A stretch of 6,502 nucleotides of DNA from Bacteroidales bacterium (GTDB lineage Bacteria; Bacteroidota; Bacteroidia; Bacteroidales; UBA4181), in assembly GCA_031260845.1 (NCBI GenBank), contig JAISKR010000281.1, forward strand, positions 1 to 6,502, read 5' to 3'. Position 1 is the first letter of the stretch, and each line of letters opens with the position of its first letter. Shown in pieces: positions 1-5,597 of this stretch. Both the position numbers and the translations under genes were made by a program. Below the pieces are notes generated by a model, which was not told the origin of the DNA, did no database searches, and saw nothing but the letters and a program-made list of their open reading frames with translations.

Positions 1-257
1 CAAGTTCCGAGAAAATCGGCGAAATTCAACAAAATGGAAACGCATGTCTCTACTTTTGTCATGCCCAAACTTTCCACGGAGTGTTGCTACAAGGAACAGT
101 CGAAATTGTGACAGACAAAGAATTTAGACAAAAGGTTTGGCAAAAAGGCTGGGAACTGTATTATCCTGAAGGAGACAGCGACTATTCTGTCATTAGGTTT
201 GTAACGAACAAATTGAAAGTTTACGCTAATTTTTCAGTGGTTACGGAAAACATTTGA
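1..257 (+). CDS. Pyridoxamine 5'-phosphate oxidase-like flavin-binding split-barrel protein, 3' part only
   Basis: The frame is open from the left edge (first whole codon at 3) to a TGA at 255-257, giving 84 C-terminal residues with no start in view. It is too short and too edge-bound to show in a standard ORF list, but it reads as a real protein: a segment with ACLYFCHAQTFHGVLLQG, then VEIVTDKEF, then WELYYPEGDSDYSVIRF. This order (a strand with LYF, a GxxLQGxxEIVTD strand, a helix, then a YYPxGxxDxxxxxxF block) is what I recall from the small 'general stress protein 26' / PNPOx-like family, which binds FMN or a related cofactor in a split beta-barrel. Members are typically 130-160 residues, so roughly half is missing. 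The specific substrate is unknown. The methyltransferase starts 51 nt downstream on the same strand, so the two may be co-transcribed. Base composition is AT-rich, as in that neighbour. The family call is from memory of motifs, not a search. Confidence 0.72.
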   Translation, partial: SSEKIGEIQQNGNACLYFCHAQTFHGVLLQGTVEIVTDKEFRQKVWQKGWELYYPEGDSDYSVIRFVTNKLKVYANFSVVTENI

Positions 258-308
258 CAAAGTTGTGAAAACAGAAAAACAGGAATAACAATCTAAAAAA
301 TAAAAACG

Positions 309-1055
309 ATGAACATAAAATTACTCATTGATTTGCACAAAAATACAGAAAGGCAAGGTCCCGGCGGAACAAATGAAACGATTAAAGCATTGGATTTCAT
401 TCAACTTAACAAAAATCGAGAATATAACATTGCTGATATTGGATGCGGAATCGGTGCTCAAACCCTTACGCTTGCTGAAAACAGTAATGCAAAAATTGTT
501 GCTGTTGATTTATCCGCAGCGTTTTTGGACGAACTCAAAATTTCAATACAAAAGCGCAACCTCAATCACAGGATTAAAACACAAGTTGCGTCAATGGATA
601 ATTTACCGTTTCAAAATGAAGAATTTGACATAATCTGGTCGGAAGGAGCAGTTTACAATATGGGATTTGAGCATGGAATCCGTTATTGGAAACAATTTCT
701 TAAACAAGGCGGATATTTAGCCGTTTCGGAAATATCATGGATTACAGATTGGAGACCGAAAGAAGTAGAAACCTATTGGAAAAACGAATACGCAGAAATC
801 GGGACAATTTCAGAAAAAACAGCAATCATAGAAAAGAATGGTTATTGTCCTGTCGCTCATTTTGTATTGCCTGAAAGTTGTTGGCTTGACAATTATTATA
901 AACCGCGTGAAAAGCATTTTTCTGATTTTCTTGCCAGGCATGATGATAGTGAGGCAGCAAAACAAATGGTAGAAGAGACCAAAAGAGAAATGGAATTGTA
1001 TGAAAGGTACAAGAAGTATTTTAGTTATGGGTTTTATGTTGCTCGAAAATTGTAG
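309..1055 (+). CDS. Class I SAM-dependent methyltransferase, substrate unknown
   Basis: The 248-residue product has the Rossmann methyltransferase signature: motif I ADIGCGIGA at residues 42-50 (glycine-rich SAM loop), acidic D67 in VAVDLS at the end of strand 2 (ribose contact), SMDNLPF at 95-101 (adenine contact), and FDIIWSEGAVYNMGF at about 106-120 after strand 4. KQGGYLAVSE at about 132-141 is strand 5. The C-terminal half, with ILPESCW-like text near 190 and a charged helix to the end, resembles a Bacteroidota family of small uncharacterised methyltransferases, some known from structural genomics, that share the N-terminal ERQGPGG stretch at residues 14-20. The substrate cannot be read from the sequence. 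The ATG at 309 follows A-rich DNA with no Shine-Dalgarno, as is usual in Bacteroidota, and no convincing promoter lies in the 51-nt gap, so it is probably read from the upstream gene. A stem-loop begins on its stop codon. It is visibly more AT-rich than the genes to its right. Confidence 0.9.
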   Translation: MNIKLLIDLHKNTERQGPGGTNETIKALDFIQLNKNREYNIADIGCGIGAQTLTLAENSNAKIVAVDLSAAFLDELKISIQKRNLNHRIKTQVASMDNLPFQNEEFDIIWSEGAVYNMGFEHGIRYWKQFLKQGGYLAVSEISWITDWRPKEVETYWKNEYAEIGTISEKTAIIEKNGYCPVAHFVLPESCWLDNYYKPREKHFSDFLARHDDSEAAKQMVEETKREMELYERYKKYFSYGFYVARKL

Positions 1056-1079
1056 AAAATATTCAGTAGCAATATTTTC
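1055..1079 (+). terminator. Perfect 9-bp stem-loop on the methyltransferase stop codon; weak terminator candidate
   Basis: GAAAATATT (1055-1063) and AATATTTTC (1071-1079) are exact reverse complements around a 7-nt loop. The last base of the TAG stop is the first base of the stem. The stem is almost all A/T and no T-run follows it directly (the next bases are AGCGTG), so it is not a canonical intrinsic terminator. It may instead be an end-of-transcript stability structure. T-rich DNA appears only about 35-60 nt further on. A chance inverted repeat in AT-rich DNA is possible, but nine perfect pairs placed exactly at a gene end make function more likely. Confidence 0.4.
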
Positions 1080-1246
1080 AGCGTGCGGACAAACAACAAG
1101 CAACGAAAAAAAACGTATATTTTCTCTATATTTTTTCAAATTTATTCGTCTGTGTGTAAATTGAAAATTTTAATTATCTCATTTTCAAAACATTATTAAC
1201 CGTAGTAGATAGGACAGGGCAACAGAAACCGCCGACCTTATTTTTA

Positions 1247-1290
1247 CAACCTACGAACATTTCGTAGATCTACGAAACCTTCGTAGGTTG
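1247..1290. repeat. Compound palindrome, copy A (four CTACGAA/TTCGTAG heptamers)
   Basis: The 44-bp element is palindromic about its centre at 1268/1269, with only two mismatched pairs in 22. Inside it are two small inverted repeats in tandem: CTACGAA (1251-1257), CAT, TTCGTAG (1261-1267), a 2-bp AT link, then CTACGAA (1270-1276), ACC, TTCGTAG (1280-1286). CAAC and GTTG flank the set and also pair. The middle 16 bp, TTCGTAGATCTACGAA, are a perfect palindrome. The element lies between the converging methyltransferase and glyA, ending 12 nt before the glyA stop codon (1303-1305). A second copy is at 5469-5512. No T-run follows the structure in either direction (on the + strand the T-run precedes it), which argues against a simple intrinsic terminator. 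A REP-like intergenic repeat, a protein-binding site or a bidirectional 3'-end structure would all fit. Confidence 0.85.
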
Positions 1291-1302
1291 CAAATCTTCC
1301 CG

Positions 1303-2583
1303 TTAATATGCAAACAGCGGATAATCCTTCATCAGCCGGTTGACCTTTTCCTTCACGTTGCGGATGGACGTTTCTTTTTCGGGGTTGGACAGCACGGCGT
1401 CTATCATTTCCACGATTTCCCGCATGAGCGGCTCTTTGGCGCCGCGCGTGGTGATGGCGGGCGTACCCAAGCGGATACCCGACGTCTGGAACGGCGAGCG
1501 CGAATCAAACGGCACCATGTTTTTGTTGGTGGTAATATCGGCTTTTACCAAGGCATTTTCAGCCATTTTGCCGGTCAGTTCGGGGAAACGCGGACGCAGG
1601 TCAATCAGCATACTGTGGTTGTCGGTGCCGCCCGAAATCACCTTGTAGCCCTTGTCTATCATTGCCTGAGCCATGACGGCAGCGTTTTTCTTCACCTGAA
1701 CCACGTAATCGCGGTAACTGTCCGTGAGCGCTTCGCCGAAGGCTACGGCTTTGGCGGCAATCACGTGTTCGAGCGGACCGCCTTGCGTACCCGGGAAAAC
1801 CGCCGAATCCAACAGTTGCGATATCATTTTCACTTCGCCTTTCGGGGTAGTCAGCCCCCAAGGGTTGGCAAAATCCTTTCCCACCATGATAAGTCCCCCG
1901 CGCGGACCGCGCAAAGTCTTGTGCGTGGTGGTGGTGACGATATGGCAATGCGGGAATGGTCTGTTGAGCAGTCCTTTGGCAATCAAACCCGCAGGATGGG
2001 CAATGTCTGCCATCAGCAAAGCGCCAATCTTATCGGCAATAGCCCGCATACGTGCATAATCCCAGTCGCGGGAATAGGCAGATGCGCCTGCAATGATGAC
2101 TTTCGGCTTTTCTTGCAGCGCAGTGGCTTCCATTTGCTCATAATCGACTAATCCGGTGGCTTCATTCACCTTGTAGGAAACGGGACGATAAATCAAACCC
2201 GATGAATTGACAGGCGAGCCGTGCGAAAGGTGTCCGCCATGCGAAAGGTCGAAGCCCATGAAGGTGTCGCCCGGTTTGAGGCAGGTCAGCAGCACTGCCG
2301 CGTTGGCTTGTGCGCCCGAATGTGGCTGCACGTTCACATACCCCACGCCGAAAAGTTCCTTGGCGCGGTCGATAGCGGTTTGTTCCACTTGGTCAATCAC
2401 CTGACAGCCGCCATAATAGCGGTGTCCCGGATAACCCTCTGCATACTTGTTGGTCAGGCAGGTACCCATCGCCTGCATCACTTGTTCGCTGACAAAGTTT
2501 TCGGAAGCAATCAACTCAATACCAGACTGTTGACGCTCACGTTCCTTGTCTATCAGACTGAAAATTTGCGTATCTCTATTCAT
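1303..2583 (-). CDS. glyA: Serine hydroxymethyltransferase
   Basis: GlyA is a cytosolic PLP enzyme that interconverts serine and tetrahydrofolate with glycine and 5,10-methylene-tetrahydrofolate, supplying one-carbon units for purines, thymidylate and methionine. The 426-residue product is full length (E. coli GlyA is 417). Landmarks: ELIASENF at residues 23-30; [15 protein letters not shown] at 45-59; PHSGAQAN at 87-94, the PLP phosphate region; GGHLSHG at 116-122 with the ring-stacking H117; MADIAHPAG at 191-199 with D193 for the pyridine nitrogen and H196; [14 protein letters not shown] at 217-230 with the Schiff-base lysine K222; and SGIRLGTPA at 368-376 with R371 for the substrate carboxylate. 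All catalytic residues are present. The ATG at 2583-2581 follows A/T-rich DNA with a Bacteroidota promoter 22-54 nt upstream. It is transcribed divergently from the alpha-oxoamine synthase gene and converges on the methyltransferase. Composition is GC-richer than the genes to its left. Confidence 0.98.
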   Translation of the reverse strand: MNRDTQIFSLIDKERERQQSGIELIASENFVSEQVMQAMGTCLTNKYAEGYPGHRYYGGCQVIDQVEQTAIDRAKELFGVGYVNVQPHSGAQANAAVLLTCLKPGDTFMGFDLSHGGHLSHGSPVNSSGLIYRPVSYKVNEATGLVDYEQMEATALQEKPKVIIAGASAYSRDWDYARMRAIADKIGALLMADIAHPAGLIAKGLLNRPFPHCHIVTTTTHKTLRGPRGGLIMVGKDFANPWGLTTPKGEVKMISQLLDSAVFPGTQGGPLEHVIAAKAVAFGEALTDSYRDYVVQVKKNAAVMAQAMIDKGYKVISGGTDNHSMLIDLRPRFPELTGKMAENALVKADITTNKNMVPFDSRSPFQTSGIRLGTPAITTRGAKEPLMREIVEMIDAVLSNPEKETSIRNVKEKVNRLMKDYPLFAY

Positions 2584-2605
2584 TTTGCAAAAATATTTTG
2601 AGGGA

Positions 2606-2637
2606 CAAAGATACCGATATTTTAACAGGATATGAAA
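2606..2637 (-). promoter_or_regulatory. Predicted Bacteroidota sigma-ABfr promoter for glyA
   Basis: On the - strand TATCTTTG (2613-2606) matches the TANNTTTG -7 consensus exactly. TTTC (2637-2634), 20 bp upstream, is one base off the TTTG -33 consensus. Transcription would begin near 2600, leaving a 5' leader of about 15-20 nt before the ATG at 2583. The exact -7 match, the spacing and the position in a divergent gap support the call. The imperfect -33 box is common in this group. Confidence 0.65.
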
Positions 2638-2651
2638 ATGAAAATCATTTT

Positions 2652-2683
2652 TTTGTACATTCGGCTAAAAAATTCTACCTTTG
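2652..2683 (+). promoter_or_regulatory. Predicted Bacteroidota sigma-ABfr promoter for the alpha-oxoamine synthase-miaB unit
   Basis: TTTG (2652-2655) and TACCTTTG (2676-2683) match the -33 and -7 consensus elements exactly and are separated by 20 bp, the typical spacing. Transcription should start near 2687-2691, about 20 nt before the GTG at 2708. This matters for gene calling: the in-frame TTG at 2681 lies inside the -7 box and would not be in the transcript, so it cannot be the start codon if this promoter is used. Confidence 0.75.
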
Positions 2684-2707
2684 TCCATCATTTTAAAAAA
2701 ATTTATT

Positions 2708-3949
2708 GTGGATATTTTTGATAAAATACAGGCAAGCGAAGGTCCTTTGGGGCAATATCGCAAGGATGCACACGGATACTTTATGTTTCCCAAATTAGAA
2801 GGCGAGATAGGCGCTCACATGACATTCAGAGGCAGGGAAGTTCTCGTTTGGAGTCTGAACAATTACATTGGATTGGCAAATCATCCCGAAGTGCGCAAGA
2901 TTGACGGCGAGGCTGCCGTTCGCTGGGGTTTGGGCTATCCGATGGGCGCCCGAATGATGTCGGGACAAACCGTTTTGCACGAAAAACTGGAACAGCAGTT
3001 AGCCGATTTCGAGAAAAAGGAAGATGCGTATTTGCTCAATTACGGCTATCAGGGCATGATTTCCATCATTGACAATTTGGTGAACCGCCACGACGTCATC
3101 GTGTATGACGCCGAATGTCACGCCTGCATCATGGACGGTATGCGGCTGCACGTCGGAAAACGCTTCGTATATGCCCACAACGACATGGAAAACTTGGAAA
3201 AGCAGTTGCAGCGTGCCACAAGGTTGACGGAAGAAAGCGGCGGCGGCATTCTTCTCATAACGGAAGGCGTGTTTGGGATGTCCGGCGATTTGGGGCAGTT
3301 AGACGAAATCGTGAAACTGAAAAGCAAATATACTTTCCGCATTTTGGTGGACGACGCTCACGGCTTCGGCACGATGGGCAAAAACGGCGCAGGCACCGCC
3401 GAGCATTTCAATGTGATGAACGGCGTTGACCTCTATTTCGGCACTTTTGCCAAGGCAATGGCAGGCATCGGCGGCTTTATAGCGGGTCCGGAAGTGGTCA
3501 TCAATTACCTTCGCTACAATATGCGGTCGCAGATTTTCGCCAAGTCGCTGCCCATGGCGATGGTAGAAGGCGCTATCAAACGGCTTGAACTGATACGCAC
3601 CCAGCCGGCATTGCGCCGACAACTCTGGACAATTGTACGTGCGCTTCAAAACGGCTTGCGCGAAAGGGGTTTCGACATTGGGAAAACCAATTCGCCCGTC
3701 ACGCCTGTGTATATGAAAGGACAAGTGCCCGAAGCCACCAATGTGATTCTCGACCTGCGCGAAAATTACGGGATTTTCTGCTCGGTGGTCGTATATCCGG
3801 TAGTTCCGAAAGACGTCATCATGTTTCGCCTTATTCCTACGGCTGTTCACACGCTCGAAGACGTGGAACGAACACTCAGCGCCTTTGCCGCAGTGAAAGA
3901 GAAGTTGGCGGCAGGCAAATACGTGGGCGACAAAGTACGGATGGCATAA
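2708..3949 (+). CDS. Alpha-oxoamine synthase family PLP enzyme (serine palmitoyltransferase / KBL-like), substrate unassigned
   Basis: A 413-residue fold-type I PLP enzyme of the alpha-oxoamine synthase family (SPT, 2-amino-3-ketobutyrate CoA ligase, 8-amino-7-oxononanoate synthase, ALAS), which joins an amino acid to an acyl thioester with loss of CO2. Numbered from the GTG: SLNNYIGLANHPEV at 49-62; GYPMGARMMSGQTVLHEKLE at 76-95; H138 in ECHACIMDG, expected to stack on the PLP ring; ITEGVFGMSGD at 184-194; LVDDAHGFGTMG at 213-224 with D215 (pyridine nitrogen) and H218; and GTFAKAMAGIGGF at 245-257 with the Schiff-base lysine K249. The closest relatives I recall are Bacteroidota paralogues starting like VDIFDKI and annotated only as aminotransferases. 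Acyl-chain and amino acid specificity cannot be read off; serine, glycine and cysteate are all possible. I chose GTG 2708 over the upstream TTG 2681 because the TTG sits within the promoter and the GTG matches the family N-terminus. miaB follows after 33 nt. Confidence 0.88.
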   Translation: MDIFDKIQASEGPLGQYRKDAHGYFMFPKLEGEIGAHMTFRGREVLVWSLNNYIGLANHPEVRKIDGEAAVRWGLGYPMGARMMSGQTVLHEKLEQQLADFEKKEDAYLLNYGYQGMISIIDNLVNRHDVIVYDAECHACIMDGMRLHVGKRFVYAHNDMENLEKQLQRATRLTEESGGGILLITEGVFGMSGDLGQLDEIVKLKSKYTFRILVDDAHGFGTMGKNGAGTAEHFNVMNGVDLYFGTFAKAMAGIGGFIAGPEVVINYLRYNMRSQIFAKSLPMAMVEGAIKRLELIRTQPALRRQLWTIVRALQNGLRERGFDIGKTNSPVTPVYMKGQVPEATNVILDLRENYGIFCSVVVYPVVPKDVIMFRLIPTAVHTLEDVERTLSAFAAVKEKLAAGKYVGDKVRMA

Positions 3950-3950
3950 T

Positions 3951-3969
3951 TTCCCGCTCAAATCGGGAA
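3951..3969 (+). other. Small intercistronic hairpin between the PLP enzyme gene and miaB
   Basis: TTCCCG (3951-3956) and CGGGAA (3964-3969) form a 6-bp stem with a 7-nt loop, starting 2 nt after the upstream stop codon and ending 13 nt before the miaB ATG. No T-run follows (the next bases are TTACAAG), so it should not terminate transcription efficiently. It could affect mRNA processing or miaB translation, or be chance. Confidence 0.35.
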
Positions 3970-3982
3970 TTACAAGTAACGA

Positions 3983-5344
3983 ATGGCAGATTTTAGTGTG
4001 AATGTAAGCGAACTGCGACCGCAACGTTTCAAATTGTATATCGAAACCTACGGTTGCCAGATGAACGTCAACGACAGCGAGGTGGTGGCGGCTATTCTTG
4101 CCGGAGAAGGTTTTTCCGTGACGCAGGATATGCAGCAGGCAGACCTTATCCTCGTCAACACCTGCTCGGTGCGCGAAAACGCCGAACAGCGCATACGCGG
4201 GCGGTTAGACGTTTTCCGTATGGAGAAAAAACAGCGCCCGGGTTTGCTCGTCGGCGTGATTGGCTGCATGGCTGAACGCCTGAAAGAACAACTGCTCGAA
4301 GAAGAAAAAGCCGTTGATTTGGTGGTAGGTCCCGACGCCTACCGCGACCTGCCGCAGTTGGTGCGCAATGCCGGAACAGGACAGAAAGCGGTCAACGTGC
4401 TGCTTTCGCGCGAAGAAACTTATGCAGACATAAGTCCGGTGCGGATGGACAAAAACGGCGTGTCGTCATTTGTATCCATCATGCGAGGCTGCAACAACCG
4501 GTGCGCTTACTGCATTGTGCCTTACACACGCGGCGTGGAACGCAGTCGCAGTCGTGATACTATTTTGCAGGAAGTAACAGGTCTGGTCGCAGCCGGTTAC
4601 AAGGAAGTGACGCTGCTGGGGCAGAATGTAGATTCGTACCGCTGGGACAACACCGGCGAAACCATCTCTTTTGCGCGACTGTTGGAAGAAGTAGCGGCTG
4701 TGTCGCCCGCTTTGCGTGTCCGCTTTGCCACTTCGCACCCCAAGGACATGAACGACGAGGTGCTGCACGTGATGGCAGCCCATCCCAACATTTGCAAAAG
4801 CATCCATCTGCCTGCACAGTCGGGCAGCACGCGCATCCTCGAACTGATGCGTCGGCGCTACACCCGCGAATGGTATCTGAGCCGCATCGACGCTATCCGC
4901 CGAATTTTGCCGGATTGCGCCATTTCCACCGACCTCATCGCCGGATTTTGCACCGAAACAGAAGACGACCACCGCGACAGCCTATCACTAATGCATCAGG
5001 CGTTATTCGACTATGCGTTTATGTTCAAGTATTCCGTTCGTCCCAACACGCCCGCAGCCCGCAAAATGACAGACGACGTGCCGGAAGAAGTCAAGTCGCG
5101 CCGCTTGCAGGAAATCATTGATTTGCAGGGACAACTATCCGCGCAAAGCAAACAACGCTTCGTCGGGCAAACGATAGAAGTGCTGGCAGAAAGCATATCC
5201 AAGAAATCGCCGGATAAACTGTCCGGTCGCACTTCGCAGAACATGGTGGTAGTATTCCCGAAAAAACACTACCACACAGGCGATTACGTACAGGTGCATA
5301 TCACAGAATGTACCCCGGCTACGCTGCTGGGAGAGGTAATTTAG
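3983..5344 (+). CDS. miaB: tRNA-2-methylthio-N6-dimethylallyladenosine synthase (radical SAM methylthiotransferase)
   Basis: MiaB adds a methylthio group to C2 of N6-isopentenyl-A37 in tRNAs that read codons starting with U, using two [4Fe-4S] clusters and SAM; the modification steadies codon-anticodon pairing. The 453-residue product has all three domains. The N-terminal methylthiotransferase domain (about 16-130) carries the auxiliary-cluster cysteines C25 (ETYGCQMN), C61 ([12 protein letters not shown]) and C95 (VIGCMAERL). The radical SAM barrel has C170, C174 and C177 in [27 protein letters not shown] (about 216-224) is typical of MiaB and helps separate it from RimO and MtaB, and HLPAQSGS is also conserved. 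The C-terminal TRAM domain (about 388-453) binds tRNA. No key residue is missing. The ATG at 3983 has no Shine-Dalgarno and lies 33 nt after the PLP enzyme stop, so it is probably the second gene of that operon. There is no obvious functional link to its partner. Confidence 0.97.
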   Translation: MADFSVNVSELRPQRFKLYIETYGCQMNVNDSEVVAAILAGEGFSVTQDMQQADLILVNTCSVRENAEQRIRGRLDVFRMEKKQRPGLLVGVIGCMAERLKEQLLEEEKAVDLVVGPDAYRDLPQLVRNAGTGQKAVNVLLSREETYADISPVRMDKNGVSSFVSIMRGCNNRCAYCIVPYTRGVERSRSRDTILQEVTGLVAAGYKEVTLLGQNVDSYRWDNTGETISFARLLEEVAAVSPALRVRFATSHPKDMNDEVLHVMAAHPNICKSIHLPAQSGSTRILELMRRRYTREWYLSRIDAIRRILPDCAISTDLIAGFCTETEDDHRDSLSLMHQALFDYAFMFKYSVRPNTPAARKMTDDVPEEVKSRRLQEIIDLQGQLSAQSKQRFVGQTIEVLAESISKKSPDKLSGRTSQNMVVVFPKKHYHTGDYVQVHITECTPATLLGEVI

Positions 5345-5357
5345 AATGGACAATTGA

Positions 5358-5379
5358 ATACAATCTATAATTATTGTAT
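5358..5379. other. AT-rich inverted repeat just downstream of miaB
   Basis: ATACAAT (5358-5364) and ATTGTAT (5373-5379) are exact reverse complements around an 8-nt loop, starting 13 nt after the miaB stop. The right arm overlaps a GTATCAC word (5376-5382), the same heptamer that forms the array at 5540-5588. The stem is weak (one G/C pair in seven) and has no T-run, so it is only a tentative 3'-end structure. Confidence 0.3.
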
Positions 5380-5468
5380 CACTATTAATAATTAACCATT
5401 ATGACAACCTCGTTGCCACAATTGAACATTATACCATCAAAACATGAAATTTAAACAACCTCTTAATT

Positions 5469-5512
5469 GTACCTACGAAAGTTTCGTAGATCTACGAAGT
5501 GTTCGTAGGTTG
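5469..5512. repeat. Compound palindrome, copy B (four CTACGAA/TTCGTAG heptamers)
   Basis: Same architecture as the element at 1247-1290: CTACGAA (5473-5479), AGT, TTCGTAG (5483-5489), an AT link, CTACGAA (5492-5498), GTG, TTCGTAG (5502-5508). The central TTCGTAGATCTACGAA (5483-5498), the left ACCTACGAA and the right TTCGTAGGTTG are identical to copy A, while all the 3-nt spacers differ. The outermost two bases on the left (GT) no longer pair. It again lies in a convergent gap, 124 nt after the miaB stop and 85 nt before the stop of the - strand sorting-domain gene. No canonical T-run follows on either strand. Confidence 0.85.
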
Positions 5513-5539
5513 ATAATTTATCTGACGCAGGATACAACC

Positions 5540-5588
5540 GTATCACAATTGTATCACAATGTATCACTATCGTATCACTATGTATCAC
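5540..5588. repeat. Five direct copies of GTATCAC phased at 10-11 bp
   Basis: GTATCAC occurs at 5540, 5551, 5561, 5572 and 5582, with start-to-start steps of 11, 10, 11 and 10 bp, averaging one helical turn. The A/T-rich spacers are AATT, AAT, TATC and TAT. The first four copies can also be read as two tandem 21-bp units that differ at three positions. GATAC (5531-5535) just to the left forms a small inverted repeat with the first copy. An outlying copy is at 5376. The array ends 9 nt before the stop codon of the - strand gene, so it would be in that gene's 3' region. It could be a protein-binding array or a short tandem-repeat tract. Confidence 0.75.
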
Positions 5589-5597
5589 AATAATTTA

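Noticed and set aside
240..308. Separate promoter for the methyltransferase
   Set aside because: The best -7 candidate (AACATTTG near 249-256) misses the TANNTTTG consensus at its first base and has no TTTG at the right distance, so read-through from the upstream gene is the simpler view.
1080..1115. Integron attC-like sequence after the methyltransferase (CAAC-rich stretch)
   Set aside because: No paired GTTRRRY / RYYYAAC core sites with a folded arm structure could be identified, and no integrase or second site is present.
1247..1290. Reading palindrome copy A as a standard Rho-independent terminator
   Set aside because: The stem is long enough, but no run of T follows it in either direction of transcription; on the + strand the T-run lies before the stem.
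1288..2151. Long + strand open frame (287 codons) opposite glyA
   Set aside because: It lies wholly antisense to a clear serine hydroxymethyltransferase, its product has no recognisable motif and is rich in His/Arg/Phe as expected of an antisense shadow, and no promoter precedes it.
3299..4024. Long - strand open frame (241 codons) across the PLP enzyme gene and the start of miaB
   Set aside because: It is antisense to two confident genes, has a His/Cys-rich composition typical of a shadow frame, and shows no domain signature.
4466..4972. - strand open frame (168 codons) inside miaB
   Set aside because: It is antisense to the conserved radical SAM domain and has no motif of its own; the miaB reading explains the sequence fully.
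5401..5454. Possible 17-codon ORF (ATG to TAA) between miaB and palindrome copy B
   Set aside because: Too short, with no motif, promoter or ribosome-binding context; such frames are expected by chance in AT-rich spacer.
5540..5588. CRISPR array or plasmid-type replication origin at the heptamer array
   Set aside because: The repeats are only 7 bp with 3-4 bp spacers, far below CRISPR dimensions, and no cas gene, rep gene or DnaA-box cluster is present.
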